Of a stretch of DNA of 51,022 bases, positions 19,101 through 28,187 are shown piece by piece. The notes beneath the pieces are model-generated. The model made no database searches. It was given only the letters and a program-made list of their open reading frames with translations, and was not told the origin of the DNA. The position numbers and the translations under genes are program-made. The stretch lies in the NCBI GenBank assembly GCA_014859685.1, contig JACUTU010000008.1, positions 1-51,022 on the forward strand, read 5' to 3'. How positions within the stretch are numbered: position 1 is the first letter of the stretch; each line of letters starts with the position of its first letter. The DNA comes from Sulfurospirillum sp. (GTDB lineage: Bacteria; Campylobacterota; Campylobacteria; Campylobacterales; Sulfurospirillaceae).

Positions 19101-20080
19101 ATGTAATTCACATCCTTTTTATCAAATCCTATATAGAGTTTCTCCCCTTTGTCGATAGAGCAATTTGCATGGTCTCGTTTTAAAACTTTGATAAAAAACT
19201 GGTGTTCACCAACATCTACATAAAGTTTAAAGTGATCCACGATGCCCATACACTCGTCCATTAAACCGCTAAAAACAAAATCACATGGTAGATTATCTTT
19301 GGAGGATACGAGAATCTCGTTTGGATCAATCGAGAACATCCGACCTTTTTGTTCTCCCAAAAGTGAGGCATCAAAGATATTTTTGAAACCTAAAAACTCT
19401 GCGACTTTGAGATTTGCTGGCTTCGAGAGGACGCTATTTGTATCACCAACTTGCACCACAGTTCCATCAATAACAATTGCAATTTTATCAGCTAGATAAG
19501 AAGCCTCTCTAAAATTATGGGTTACATGTAGGGTTGTAAGCTTGTACTTTTTATGGATATCTTTTAAAAATTTCATAATGGCATTTCTAAAAGTTGGATC
19601 AATAGCACTCAGTGGTTCATCTAAAAGTAGAATCTTTGGTTGAGAAAAAATGGCTCGTGCGATTGCCACTCTTTGCTTTTCTCCTCCCGAGAGATTTTCA
19701 ATTTTTCGGGCTAGTATCTTCTCTAAGCCTAAAAATTCAACTAGATCTGCTAAAAGCTGCGTATGATTCTCTATCTTTTTATAGCGACTTGCATAAAGGA
19801 TATTGTCTTTGACATTCATATTTGCAAAAAGAGCAAAGTCTTGATACACAAAACCTACAGATCTATTTTCAGGCGGCACAAGCGTGATCTCCTCATCATT
19901 AAAAAAGAGTTTTCCTTTGTGCTTATGCAAACCCGCTATGGATTCCAAGATAACTGTTTTGCCAGCTCCGCTATGTCCAAGAATGACAAAATACTCACCC
20001 TCATTCACAGCAAAACTTATATCCCTGAGTGCAAAATCCCCAAGCTTTAGGCTCAGGGATTGTAATGATAAAAAACTCAT
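19097..20080 (-). CDS. wtpC: Tungstate/molybdate ABC transporter ATPase (WtpC/ModC-like)
   Basis: A 327-residue ATPase with Walker A GHSGAGKT, signature LSGGEKQRVAIARA, Walker B ILLLDEPLSAID and the switch histidine in THNF. The C-terminal 100 residues form an oxyanion-sensing TOBE-like domain (FFIKVLKRDHANCSIDKGE) that may give trans-inhibition. It shares a base with the substrate-binding-protein stop. Context with the binding protein and ModE-like regulator supports molybdate or tungstate over sulfate. Confidence 0.88.
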   Translation of the reverse strand: MSFLSLQSLSLKLGDFALRDISFAVNEGEYFVILGHSGAGKTVILESIAGLHKHKGKLFFNDEEITLVPPENRSVGFVYQDFALFANMNVKDNILYASRYKKIENHTQLLADLVEFLGLEKILARKIENLSGGEKQRVAIARAIFSQPKILLLDEPLSAIDPTFRNAIMKFLKDIHKKYKLTTLHVTHNFREASYLADKIAIVIDGTVVQVGDTNSVLSKPANLKVAEFLGFKNIFDASLLGEQKGRMFSIDPNEILVSSKDNLPCDFVFSGLMDECMGIVDHFKLYVDVGEHQFFIKVLKRDHANCSIDKGEKLYIGFDKKDVNYI

Positions 20081-21027
20081 TATTTACCTAAAATAGAAGC
20101 ATTTCCTGTTATATATGCTGGTTGGATTGCATCTTGTCCGTTCATTTTAAGTATAGCAGCACCTTCGCTTGAGAGGATAAAATTTACAAGCTTAATGGCA
20201 CCTTCTTTATTGATCGGAGAGTTTTCATTTTCTAAAACAGTGATACCATAAACCATCGGCGCACCAACTAGTGCTTTTACTTCACCTGGTTTTTTACCAT
20301 CAATGTTAAACTTTGCGCTCTTATAAACATCCGCAAAATCTGCGCTTTGCAAACTCACCTCTTTTGGAAGTGTCACATAATGTAATTTGTGTTGGTCTGC
20401 AACTGATTTGTAGATATAAAGATAATCATACTGATTTGCTTCTAAAAGTCCTAAAAGATCAGTTTCTTTTGGTCTCACAACTACTTTTTTTGTATCTTCT
20501 TCACCCACTGTATAGTGGTCACCATAGCCAAAAAGTTTATCATACAAACCTGCTTTGTTGTAGTGCTTTTCTGCGAGCATTGTTACAAGCATTGAACGGT
20601 ATCCGCATGGGTCAAGATTTGGATTGGAGTGTCCTACGGTAACGCCTTCTCGTAAAAAGATATCCGTCCAGTTATCGGAGTTGATTTCATTTGCATATTT
20701 TGATTTTGGAGTATATGCCAAAACCATTTCATTTGTTGCAAAATGAGCATTAAACTTTGCATGCTTTGGGATAAGCATCGTGTCTATTACTGTATAATCA
20801 GCACTTGCCATCACATCAGCAGCTCTTTTGAGATCTGTTATTTTTCTAGCAGCAGCAACAGAACCACTCGCTTCTCGTTTGATGTCGTATTGCGGATATT
20901 TTGCTTCAAATACTTTCTCTATTTGTGCAAATGGTACAGCCAAACTACCCGCATGAAAAACCAAAATATCTTCTTTCGCAAATCCTAATGTTGCTAGCAA
21001 ACCAACACTTATAACCAATTTCTTCAT
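20080..21027 (-). CDS. wtpA: Tungstate/molybdate-binding periplasmic protein (WtpA-type)
   Basis: A 315-residue protein with a signal peptide (MKKLVISVGLLATLGFAKED). The body (VFHAGSLAVPFAQIEKVFE, GSVAAARKITDLKRAADVMASADY, GHSNPNLDPCGYRS) matches the archaeal-type WtpA/ModA family, which binds WO4 or MoO4 in an octahedral site. It differs from the TupA encoded at 30407-31243, so the organism has two distinct oxyanion importers. AAGGAG precedes the ATG and a candidate operator lies 18-38 bases upstream. Confidence 0.88.
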   Translation of the reverse strand: MKKLVISVGLLATLGFAKEDILVFHAGSLAVPFAQIEKVFEAKYPQYDIKREASGSVAAARKITDLKRAADVMASADYTVIDTMLIPKHAKFNAHFATNEMVLAYTPKSKYANEINSDNWTDIFLREGVTVGHSNPNLDPCGYRSMLVTMLAEKHYNKAGLYDKLFGYGDHYTVGEEDTKKVVVRPKETDLLGLLEANQYDYLYIYKSVADQHKLHYVTLPKEVSLQSADFADVYKSAKFNIDGKKPGEVKALVGAPMVYGITVLENENSPINKEGAIKLVNFILSSEGAAILKMNGQDAIQPAYITGNASILGK

Positions 21028-21044
21028 CTTTTCTCCTTTGTTGT

Positions 21045-21065
21045 AATATGCTTTTTTAGCATATT
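21045..21065. promoter_or_regulatory. Candidate W/Mo operator upstream of wtpA
   Basis: A perfect inverted repeat, AATATG-N9-CATATT, with C/G also pairing inside (AATATGC...GCATATT). It lies just before wtpA. The same half-sites and spacing occur at 31267, 30060 and, slightly varied, 22689. Proposed as a ModE-like binding site. Confidence 0.65.
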
Positions 21066-21085
21066 TTTAAATAAAACTTTATAAC

Positions 21086-21131
21086 AAAAGCTTTTGAAAA
21101 ACCCTTATGCAAAGTTTTTTCAAAAGCTTTT
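21086..21131 (-). terminator. Long hairpin between modE and wtpA
   Basis: AAAAGCTTTTGAAAAA (21086-21101) and its exact complement TTTTTCAAAAGCTTTT (21116-21131) form a 16-bp stem around a 14-base loop, right at the end of the modE gene. It is the likely terminator of fdhD-modE, though the following bases on the minus strand give only a broken U-tract. Confidence 0.65.
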
Positions 21132-21890
21132 CTACTCTTTTTTAAATTCTCTTTTATTGCGTGGCTTGAGAAAAAGTTCTATGAAGCGTTCATTAGCAAA
21201 TGCTTCTATCTCTTTTTGTAGCTGTTTATAATTATCGATATATTCTTGTGCTATCGGAGTGAGTGTTGTACCGCCTGCGTCACCAGCACCTTTTTGTGAT
21301 TGCACAAGAACATCATCAAGATTTCGTTGTAAGATTTTGATGTGCGTCCATGCTTTTTTATAATTCATACCTATCTTTTCAGCAGCTTTTGCGATGCTTC
21401 CCTCTTGTGCGATGAGTTCCAATATCTCTGTTTTTCCCTTGCCAAAAAGCAGGTCTTTATCGTTATTTTCTATCCAAGTTTTTGTTTTTATATAAAGTCT
21501 TTTGCGTTGTTTTTCTTTGAAGCAACCAAGTTCACAGTAAGTCACATCGATATTTTTTTCTTTGAGCGTGCCTCTTATGGCTTTGAGTCCTATGCCTCCA
21601 GCTTGCCCCCTTGCATTCTTACATGTAACTCTGTTTTGTGCATCTATGAAGGGTGTAAGACGGTTCAGCGCTTCATGGCTATAAACACCTGTTCCTTTGA
21701 GTGCGCCAAATTGTCCGAGTTCACATCCAGATATTCGTACGCCTATCTCTTTTGCGATATCCCCGATATTGCGAACTGGTGATTTTGTTTTAGCCGCTAT
21801 CTTGAACGCATCTTTACAATCAAGTTTTCCTTCTTCGTTGAGATTTTCGGTGATGAATGCTTTTATATCAGACATGGATTCTTTGCTCAT
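21132..21890 (-). CDS. modE: ModE-like transcriptional regulator
   Basis: A 252-residue protein. The winged helix is at about 145-210 (GKTEILELIAQEGSIAKAAEKIG then NYKKAWTHIKILQRN), followed by QSQKGAGDAGGTTLTPIAQEYI, the conserved ModE block after the recognition helix. The ModE domain is C-terminal here; the first 135 residues form two repeated small segments each with a Cys (ISGCELGQFG, VTYCELGCF), of unknown function, in place of the usual molbindin tail. It overlaps fdhD by 23 bases and is probably cotranscribed with it. Its neighbours suggest that it controls W/Mo transport and formate dehydrogenase genes. Confidence 0.78.
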   Translation of the reverse strand: MSKESMSDIKAFITENLNEEGKLDCKDAFKIAAKTKSPVRNIGDIAKEIGVRISGCELGQFGALKGTGVYSHEALNRLTPFIDAQNRVTCKNARGQAGGIGLKAIRGTLKEKNIDVTYCELGCFKEKQRKRLYIKTKTWIENNDKDLLFGKGKTEILELIAQEGSIAKAAEKIGMNYKKAWTHIKILQRNLDDVLVQSQKGAGDAGGTTLTPIAQEYIDNYKQLQKEIEAFANERFIELFLKPRNKREFKKE

Positions 21891-22671
21891 TTCTATAGAT
21901 ATTCATACTATCGCCTCTCACAAAACCTATGAGTGTGAGCCCAAATTTGTCCGCGATATTGACTCCTCTACATGTAGAAGCTGTTCGTGAAGCCAAGATA
22001 GGGATTTGGTGCGTAACTGCTTTTGCTACCATCTCTGAGCTAAGGCGTCCGCTTACCATCAAAAATGTTTTTGTTACATCAATTCCTGCAAGTCGTGCTT
22101 TGCCAACGGCTTTGTCTATTGTATTGTGTTGCGCTATATCTTCGCCTATAAAGTAAGTTTGTGCATCATAGTAGAGTTTTGCGGTATGGACGCAACCTGT
22201 TTGTTCATACAAAGGGCAACTTTTATAAAACTCTGCCATCTCTTTTAAAAGCAAGCTTGCCTCTATACTAAAATCATTTTTAATAACCGCCGCATCGATT
22301 GCTATTTTTGAGATTTGTGTGCTAACACCTCTGCCGCAACCACTTACGATAACACCCTCTAAATCAAGTCGTTCTATATTTTTATCATTTACTTTTGCAT
22401 CTATATGGACTTTAAAATTTTTCGTATCTACATCTTCGAGCGTAATTTGTTGTATATCTTTTATATCTTCGATGATATTTTCACTCATCAAAAATCCAAC
22501 CGCCAACTCTTGCAGATCAACATTGACAGCCATAAGCGAGCCTACGCTTTTGCCATTGACCATGATGATAAGTTTGATTTCACGGATAACAGTATCTTTG
22601 ACTTTAAACTTTTTGCCATTTTTTATCTTGGTTACTTCTGTTTCAAAAATAACATCCGTTATCAGTTTCAT
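21868..22671 (-). CDS. fdhD: Formate dehydrogenase accessory sulfurtransferase FdhD
   Basis: About 267 residues. FdhD passes sulfur from the desulfurase to the bis-MGD cofactor before it enters formate dehydrogenase. Family marks are VGFLMSENII, VIVSGCGRGVS with a likely sulfur-carrying Cys, TGCVHTAKLY, EDIAQHNTIDKAVGKARL, and the late LMVSGRLSSEMV. ATG 22671 was chosen over a GTG three codons earlier because AAGGTG lies at a normal distance. It is the first gene of an fdhD-modE unit with a candidate operator just upstream. Confidence 0.93.
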   Translation of the reverse strand: MKLITDVIFETEVTKIKNGKKFKVKDTVIREIKLIIMVNGKSVGSLMAVNVDLQELAVGFLMSENIIEDIKDIQQITLEDVDTKNFKVHIDAKVNDKNIERLDLEGVIVSGCGRGVSTQISKIAIDAAVIKNDFSIEASLLLKEMAEFYKSCPLYEQTGCVHTAKLYYDAQTYFIGEDIAQHNTIDKAVGKARLAGIDVTKTFLMVSGRLSSEMVAKAVTHQIPILASRTASTCRGVNIADKFGLTLIGFVRGDSMNIYRNEQRIHV

Positions 22672-22688
22672 ACACCACACCTTTTTTA

Positions 22689-22711
22689 AATTATGCCAAT
22701 TTTACATAATT
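22689..22711. promoter_or_regulatory. Candidate W/Mo operator upstream of fdhD-modE
   Basis: AATTATG-N9-CATAATT, a perfect 7-bp inverted repeat 18 bases before the fdhD start. The TATG-N9-CATA core matches the sites at 21045, 30060 and 31267, with one extra T/A in each arm. Autoregulation of modE would follow if the assignment is right. Confidence 0.55.
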
Positions 22712-22717
22712 CTATCT

Positions 22718-22753
22718 TAAAAAAAGCCTGCAACACTAAGTCGCCGCAGGCTT
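22718..22753 (-). terminator. Terminator of the fdh operon
   Basis: On the minus strand AAGCCTGC and GCAGGCTT pair (22746-22753 with 22724-22731) around a 14-base loop, followed by a run of U. It lies 13 bases after the fdhC stop. A TACATGTA repeat overlaps its outer edge. Confidence 0.85.
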
Positions 22754-22765
22754 ACATGTAAGGGA

Positions 22766-23665
22766 TTATATCTTTCCCTCTTCTTTAAGCTTCTTATAAT
22801 AAGAGCCATGGAGAATCTTCACTTCTTCATCTTCCATATGTCCATCAATAATAGCATGAACTGCACCTTTGATAGCAAACATTGCCATATATAGATGCAC
22901 AATGAAAAATACTACCACGCCAAAACCCATGACATTATGCACAATGGCAGCAAATCTAAGCAAGTCTATTTGTGTAAGACCTGATATCTGTCTTAAAAGT
23001 TCGATATCAAAATCCATAAAGTACATAGTAGCACCAGTGATGATCATAATCATACCACCAAGTGTTGCTATCCAATACCACATCTTTTGACCGGCATTGA
23101 ATTTGCCTGCTGGAATTGGTTTCTTCTCTTTTGAAAGATACCCACCAACAATCATTATCCATTTAACATCATCAAAGTTAAAGAAAGCATCTTTGAGCCA
23201 CATCAAAAACATAGGAATAACTACTATTGCAAATGGAATAGTAGCAAGACCATGCATATCTTTTGCTAATCTTACTAAACTTCCTCCACCCAATTGCGCT
23301 CCAAAAATGATGATAAATCCTGTCGGCACAATCACGATAAATGAAAGTGCTGCGATTTGATGGATAAATCTATGAAAAAGATTGAATACATAGATCTTTT
23401 TACCGCCATGTGGAAATACTTTTGGTCCTATGATTAGGTAATGCAAGAAAAATGCACTTGGAACGCCTACGAGGATTCCAAAAAATATCACCTCAAAATA
23501 CTCTTTTTGGAGCATGGTAAAAAGTGGTCCTAACTTAAGTGATTCTACTTGGCCATAACCAAAGATATTCAGCACTCTTCCATCGCCCCAGATTTGGCTC
23601 TCAGCTGCAAATGCAGCTGATGCCAAAAATAGAGTTGCAATGATGAAATAGAGATATTTTCTCAT
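22766..23665 (-). CDS. fdhC: Formate dehydrogenase cytochrome b subunit (FdhC/FdnI)
   Basis: A 299-residue membrane subunit with an N-terminal signal-like helix (MRKYLYFIIATLFLASAAFA), then four membrane helices of the cytochrome b556 family. Candidate haem ligands are the His residues in NLFHRFIHQIAAL and in AAIVHNVMGFGVVVFFIVHLYMA. It takes electrons from FdhB and passes them to quinone. AAGGAG precedes the start; the gene ends at a strong terminator, closing the operon. Confidence 0.93.
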   Translation of the reverse strand: MRKYLYFIIATLFLASAAFAAESQIWGDGRVLNIFGYGQVESLKLGPLFTMLQKEYFEVIFFGILVGVPSAFFLHYLIIGPKVFPHGGKKIYVFNLFHRFIHQIAALSFIVIVPTGFIIIFGAQLGGGSLVRLAKDMHGLATIPFAIVVIPMFLMWLKDAFFNFDDVKWIMIVGGYLSKEKKPIPAGKFNAGQKMWYWIATLGGMIMIITGATMYFMDFDIELLRQISGLTQIDLLRFAAIVHNVMGFGVVVFFIVHLYMAMFAIKGAVHAIIDGHMEDEEVKILHGSYYKKLKEEGKI

Positions 23666-23677
23666 TACACGCTCCTT

Positions 23678-24280
23678 TTAATTTCCGTACGCTTTACTCC
23701 AGCCATAAGGAGCAGATTGTACTCCCTTGCCTTTAGAAGAAATCCGTTGTCGGTATATTTTTGCTACTTCGCTAGCTTCACCAACGATAAGTGCTTTGGT
23801 TGAACACATAGCAGCACAAACAGGAACTTTGCCCTCAGCTATGAGGTTTTGACCATATAGTTCTCTCTCGTGTGCTGAGTTTGTTTCAAGTGGACCACCT
23901 GCACACATAGTACATTTGTCCATAGCTCCCTTAGTGCCAAATGCACCATCTCGTGGAAACTGTGGCGCACCAAATGGACATGCGTATAAACAATAACCAC
24001 AACCGATACAAACTTCTTTATCGTGCAAAACGATACCATCTTCTCTGATGTAGAAACAATCCACTGGACATACTTGCTCACAAGGAGCGTCAGTACAGTG
24101 CATACACGCTATAGAAGTTGAGAACTCTTTGCCCTCAATGCCCTCATTGAGCGTAACTACTTTTCTTCTATTGATACCTGTTGGCAATTCATGTGCTTCA
24201 GCACATGCAACGCTACAACCATCACACTCAATACATCTGTGATCATCACAATAAAATTTCATTCTTGACATTTCACTCAT
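23678..24280 (-). CDS. fdhB: Formate dehydrogenase iron-sulfur subunit FdhB
   Basis: A 200-residue ferredoxin-type protein with four cysteine clusters (CIECDGCSVAC, CMHCTDAPCEQVCPVDC, CIGCGYCLYACPFG, CTMC with a late CAAMCSTKA), for four [4Fe-4S] centres that wire FdhA to FdhC. No signal peptide or C-terminal anchor is seen, so it probably rides with FdhA through the Tat pathway. It starts 10 bases after the fdhA stop. Confidence 0.94.
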   Translation of the reverse strand: MSEMSRMKFYCDDHRCIECDGCSVACAEAHELPTGINRRKVVTLNEGIEGKEFSTSIACMHCTDAPCEQVCPVDCFYIREDGIVLHDKEVCIGCGYCLYACPFGAPQFPRDGAFGTKGAMDKCTMCAGGPLETNSAHERELYGQNLIAEGKVPVCAAMCSTKALIVGEASEVAKIYRQRISSKGKGVQSAPYGWSKAYGN

Positions 24281-24290
24281 CTCTCACCCC

Positions 24291-27158
24291 CTACGCTTTT
24301 TCTACGCGGCACAAACCGCCTTTTGTTTCAGGAATTTGAGTGATGATGTCATAACCGTAGTTAGTGACAGTTCCTGCACTCTCACCAGATGCATATGGTT
24401 TAGTTCCCTCAGGGAAATTACCAGTTCTATCTTCACCTTGGAAGAAGCCTGCAAAATGAAAAGGAATAAAAATACGATCAGGATTTACACTAAATGAGAA
24501 TTTAGCTTTTACCTTGATTTTTGTTCCCTCTGGCGAGTGAATCCACATCATTCCACCATCTCTAATACCATGCTCATGTGCCAAATCTGGATGGATATCA
24601 CAGAACATCTCAGGTGTGAGTGCTGCTAGATATTTAGAAGCTCTATTTTCAACACCAGCACCGTTTAGATTTACAAGACGGCCAGTTATAAGGTTGGTTG
24701 GGAACTCTTTTGCAAAATCTTTACTTTGTTGCAATGAGACATATTTTGTATCAACACGATAGTGATTTGGTTTGTCTGCAAATGATGGAAATTCTTTTGC
24801 AAGGTCAGTTCGAGAAGAGTGTAATGGCTCTCTGTGCATTGGAATTTGATCTGGGAATGTCCATACGATAGCTCTCGCTCTTGCATTTCCATAAGGAGCA
24901 ATTCCAGCTTCCATACATTTTTTAACGATCAAGTTTGAGTTATCAACTTTCCAGTTAGCACCCATGATCTCTTTTTCTTTGTCGGTAAGCTTGATGCCAA
25001 GTACCGCTTCAATGTTTGCTTTTGTAATCTCTGGGTGACCGCCTTTAATTTTTGAGCCTTTTACGCTCACACTCTCAGCTGCCATTTGGCTCACACCATT
25101 GTGTTCCATGCCAAATCTATTTCTAAAGCCCATACCACCTTCACTTACTGGTATATTTGTGTTGTATAAAACAGGGCTTCCTGAGTGTGTTTTTGTCCAA
25201 CAAGGCCATGGCAATCCATAGTATTCACCTTTCATAGGGCCAAAACCGCGACCAGTTACTTCATCAAACATATGCCAGTTATCGGTGTGTTTTTTAATTC
25301 TCTCAGCTGTCCAACCTGTAAGACCGATAGTTTTTATAATGCGTGCAATCTCATTTGTTGCATCATCTGGCCATACAAAAGTAGTTTTACCAGCAACTTG
25401 TGCGATCTTGCCATCTGGAGTTTCTTCAAGTAACATAGCTTTAGTAAATTCGTCATAGAAACCAAGTTTTTTGGCAAGTTCAAACATGATCTCTTGATCT
25501 GGCTTGCTCTCGTAGAGTGGCTCAACTACTTGGTATCTCCATTGTGCTGATCTGTTTGTTGCTACAACATAACCACTTGTTTCAAACTGTGTTGCTGCTG
25601 GAAGCAAGAAAACATCATCTTTTTTATCAGTAAGAATTGCTGCTTCATTGACAAATGGATCGGCTAGTACGATCATCTCAAGATTGTCAAGTGCTTCTTT
25701 TACTTTTGCTTGTTGTGAGATTGAGGTGATACCATTTCCCAAAACAACAAGTGCTTTAAGGTTTGTATCAGCATTGTGGATAGCATCTTCACCTGGTTTG
25801 CCAGCAAGTACGCCTGCGTACCAACGAGCTAGTGAAAAGCCTTTTTTACTCATCCATTCTTTAGCTTTAAATCGTCCCACAAGCCACTCATAATCAATAC
25901 CCCATGATTTTGCAAAGTATTTCCATGAACCCTCTCCTAAACCATAATAACCTGGTAGATTGTCTGCCAAACATCCCATATCAGTAGCACCTTGAACATT
26001 GTCATGACCTCTGAGGATATTTGTGCCGCCACCCTCAACGCCCACATTACCAAGAGCTAATTGAAGAATCGGAGCAAGACGAGTATTGCCTGTACCTGTT
26101 GTGTGTTGTGTAAGACCCATCGCCCAGATAAGTGTACCTGGATTTGATTTTGCATACACTCTTGTGATTTGTATCAATTTTTCAGCTGAAACACCAGTAA
26201 CATCTGCTACTTTTTCAGCTGACCATTTTGCTGCTTCTTTTCTGATGTCATCCATGCCATAAACTCTGCCATCGATGTATTTTTTGTCTTCCCAGCCATT
26301 TGCAAATATGATATTGAGCATACCATACATAAATGCGATGTCTGTTCCTGGTCTAATTTGTGCAAACAAGTCTGCTTTTGCAGCTGTTTTTGTAAATCGT
26401 GGATCAATAACGATAAGTTGTGCGTTATTTCTCTCTTTTGCTTTTAAGAAATGTTGAAAACCTACAGGGTGATTTACCGCTGGGTTTGCTCCGAAAATAA
26501 TAATTGCTTTTGCGTTTTGGATATCTCCAAGTGAGTTAGTCATAGCACCGTAACCCCATGTATTCGCCACACCGGCGACTGTAGAGCTATGTCAGATTCT
26601 TGCTTGGTGATCTGTGTTGTTTGTTCCGAACATTGCAGCGAATTTTCTAAAATAATACGCTTGCTCGTTGCCCATTTTTGCTGAACCTAAAAATTGAACC
26701 GCATCTGGACCACTTTTTTTTCTTAAATCTTCAAGTTTGTTAGCAATTCTTGTAGTGGCTTCATCCCAACTGATGCGTTTCCACTGACCTGCTTCTTTTA
26801 CCATCGGATATTTTAGTCTGACTTCTGAACGAACCATATCGATCATATCAGCACCTTTACAACAATGTCCACCTAAACTAATAGGGTGATCTTGTGCAAC
26901 CTCTTGTCTTACCCAAACACCATTTTGAACTTCAGCAATAATGCCACAACCAACTGAACATGCAGTACAGATTGTTTTTACTTTTTTGCTGCCAGGAAAT
27001 GGGTTTTTCACCTCTTCCTCTGTCGCTGCTCTAGTCACATGTGAACTAGCAAAAGCCGAAGTAGCGCCAAACGCTCCCGCAACCGCTGCCATTTTCAAAA
27101 ATGACCTACGACCTATTTTGGTCGAAAGAGCTCGTTGAGTCATGTTTTCCATACTCAA
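24291..27158 (-). CDS. fdhA: Selenocysteine-containing formate dehydrogenase catalytic subunit FdhA (Sec189)
   Basis: The gene is a single 955-residue frame interrupted only by TGA at 26592-26594. The context DHQARI-U-HSSTVAGVANTWGYGAMTN is the formate dehydrogenase active site, so the TGA encodes selenocysteine, the ligand to W or Mo. The N-terminus has a Tat signal (GRRSFLKMAAVAGAFGATSAFA), giving periplasmic location. Cysteines 64, 67, 71 and 99 (or 100) bind one [4Fe-4S] cluster; molybdopterin-binding domains follow to the end. It oxidises formate to CO2 and feeds electrons through FdhB and FdhC. A SECIS hairpin follows the UGA. Conventional gene calling would split it into two ORFs (26592-27158 and 24291-26570). 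Confidence 0.97.
26564..26578 (-). promoter_or_regulatory. Bacterial SECIS hairpin of fdhA
   Basis: On the minus strand TCGCC and GGCGA pair perfectly around the loop GGTGT, beginning 14 bases after the UGA. A short GC stem with a GGU-type loop at this distance is what SelB recognises. Confidence 0.8.
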
Positions 27159-27170
27159 ATCTCCTATTTT

Positions 27171-27371
27171 TTATAAAGCTGAACGATAAAAATCATCCCA
27201 AGCTTTTGTTTTCTTGTAAGTGATCTCTTTTTTTCGAGATTTACCTACAACAACGCCGTTTGAACTGTATGTGCTTGTCGCACTAGAAGCTGTCGCTGCA
27301 ACTGCGCCTACTGCCGCAACTGTGCCAGCTACTGCTGCTTTTTTTAAAAAGCCGCGTCTGCTTTCTTGCAT
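27171..27371 (-). CDS. Small Tat-signal protein of formate dehydrogenase operons
   Basis: A 66-residue protein, MQESRRGFLKKAAVAGTVAAVG onward, with a twin-arginine signal taking up about half its length and a short basic tail (KSRKKEITYKKTKAWDDFY). Such tiny Tat proteins regularly precede fdhA in Campylobacterota and deltaproteobacteria, perhaps as an assembly or export aid. It lies 12 bases before fdhA, in the same operon. Confidence 0.85.
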   Translation of the reverse strand: MQESRRGFLKKAAVAGTVAAVGAVAATASSATSTYSSNGVVVGKSRKKEITYKKTKAWDDFYRSAL

Positions 27372-27460
27372 ACAATCCTCCTTGCTTTGAAATTACCTCT
27401 TGAAATCAAGAGGTTGTGATAAAAAACGGCAATTTTCTTTCACAACCTCTCACAAGGTTT

Positions 27461-28183
27461 TTACTTCTTCGATCCTTGTGCCTTTTTGGCTTTATTTTCT
27501 GCTCTTCTTTTTGCTTCGGCAGTACTGATGCCTTTGTGTGTCACCGCTTTAAGTGTGACTTTTTCTTTTAATGCCGGTTTAGCAACATCAAAATACAATC
27601 GTTCAAATTCTAAAAACGCATTCAATACCACAGCGAGTGATTTGTACGCATTTGCTTTTGGATGTTCATAGATATTTGCCACAAAATCATCAAAAAATTC
27701 ATTGATAATTTCTACAAATAAACAATGTTGCAAAGTATCATAAGACGCATCTCCAGCCATAACAAGTTCGATAATCTCATGCATAAAAGTCACTAAAAAC
27801 CCTACGCTATCTTCATTTTCTTTAAATTCTTTTTCATTTCTTCTGATGCGAGTTTTACCTAGAAAATTTTTCACAGCAACTCTTTTGTTGCCACTTTCAA
27901 CACCCTCATCATAATATGAAGCTGTATTTCGCACTACTTTTTTTTCTGGGTTGTGAAAGATATCATCATATTCTTGTGCCAAAAGTGTATAACCGCCAGC
28001 GTCAATGAACTCTTTAATCTCTTTGAGTGCTTCAAGCGAATTCTCATCAAGTGGATTTTGCATCATCACCTCAAGTGCTTCTAAAATGCCATCAAATCTA
28101 TCTTCTCGTGAAGTAAATACAAAAAATTTACTCATAAATCCATAATATAATGATCGAGCTTTGTTTACTGATCTTTTATCCAT
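27461..28183 (-). CDS. TorD/DmsD-family molybdoenzyme chaperone
   Basis: A 240-residue, mostly helical protein. ARSLYYGFMSKFF near the N-terminus and the central EYDDIFHNPEKKVVRNTASYYDEG match the TorD family motif (YxxLF-P type), which guards the Tat signal and helps insert the cofactor in molybdoenzymes. Position between the ferredoxin gene and the Tat protein points to FdhA as client. The C-terminus is Lys/Ala rich. Confidence 0.85.
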   Translation of the reverse strand: MDKRSVNKARSLYYGFMSKFFVFTSREDRFDGILEALEVMMQNPLDENSLEALKEIKEFIDAGGYTLLAQEYDDIFHNPEKKVVRNTASYYDEGVESGNKRVAVKNFLGKTRIRRNEKEFKENEDSVGFLVTFMHEIIELVMAGDASYDTLQHCLFVEIINEFFDDFVANIYEHPKANAYKSLAVVLNAFLEFERLYFDVAKPALKEKVTLKAVTHKGISTAEAKRRAENKAKKAQGSKK

Positions 28184-28187
28184 ATCC

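Noticed and set aside
26592-26594. Frameshift or nonsense mutation in fdhA
   Set aside because: The frame continues unchanged, the site is the known Sec position and a SECIS hairpin follows.
27031-27045. TCACATGTGA and other near matches to TACATGTA (11764, 28469, 36934, 37936, 41520)
   Set aside because: They differ from the 8-bp core and were not counted as family members.
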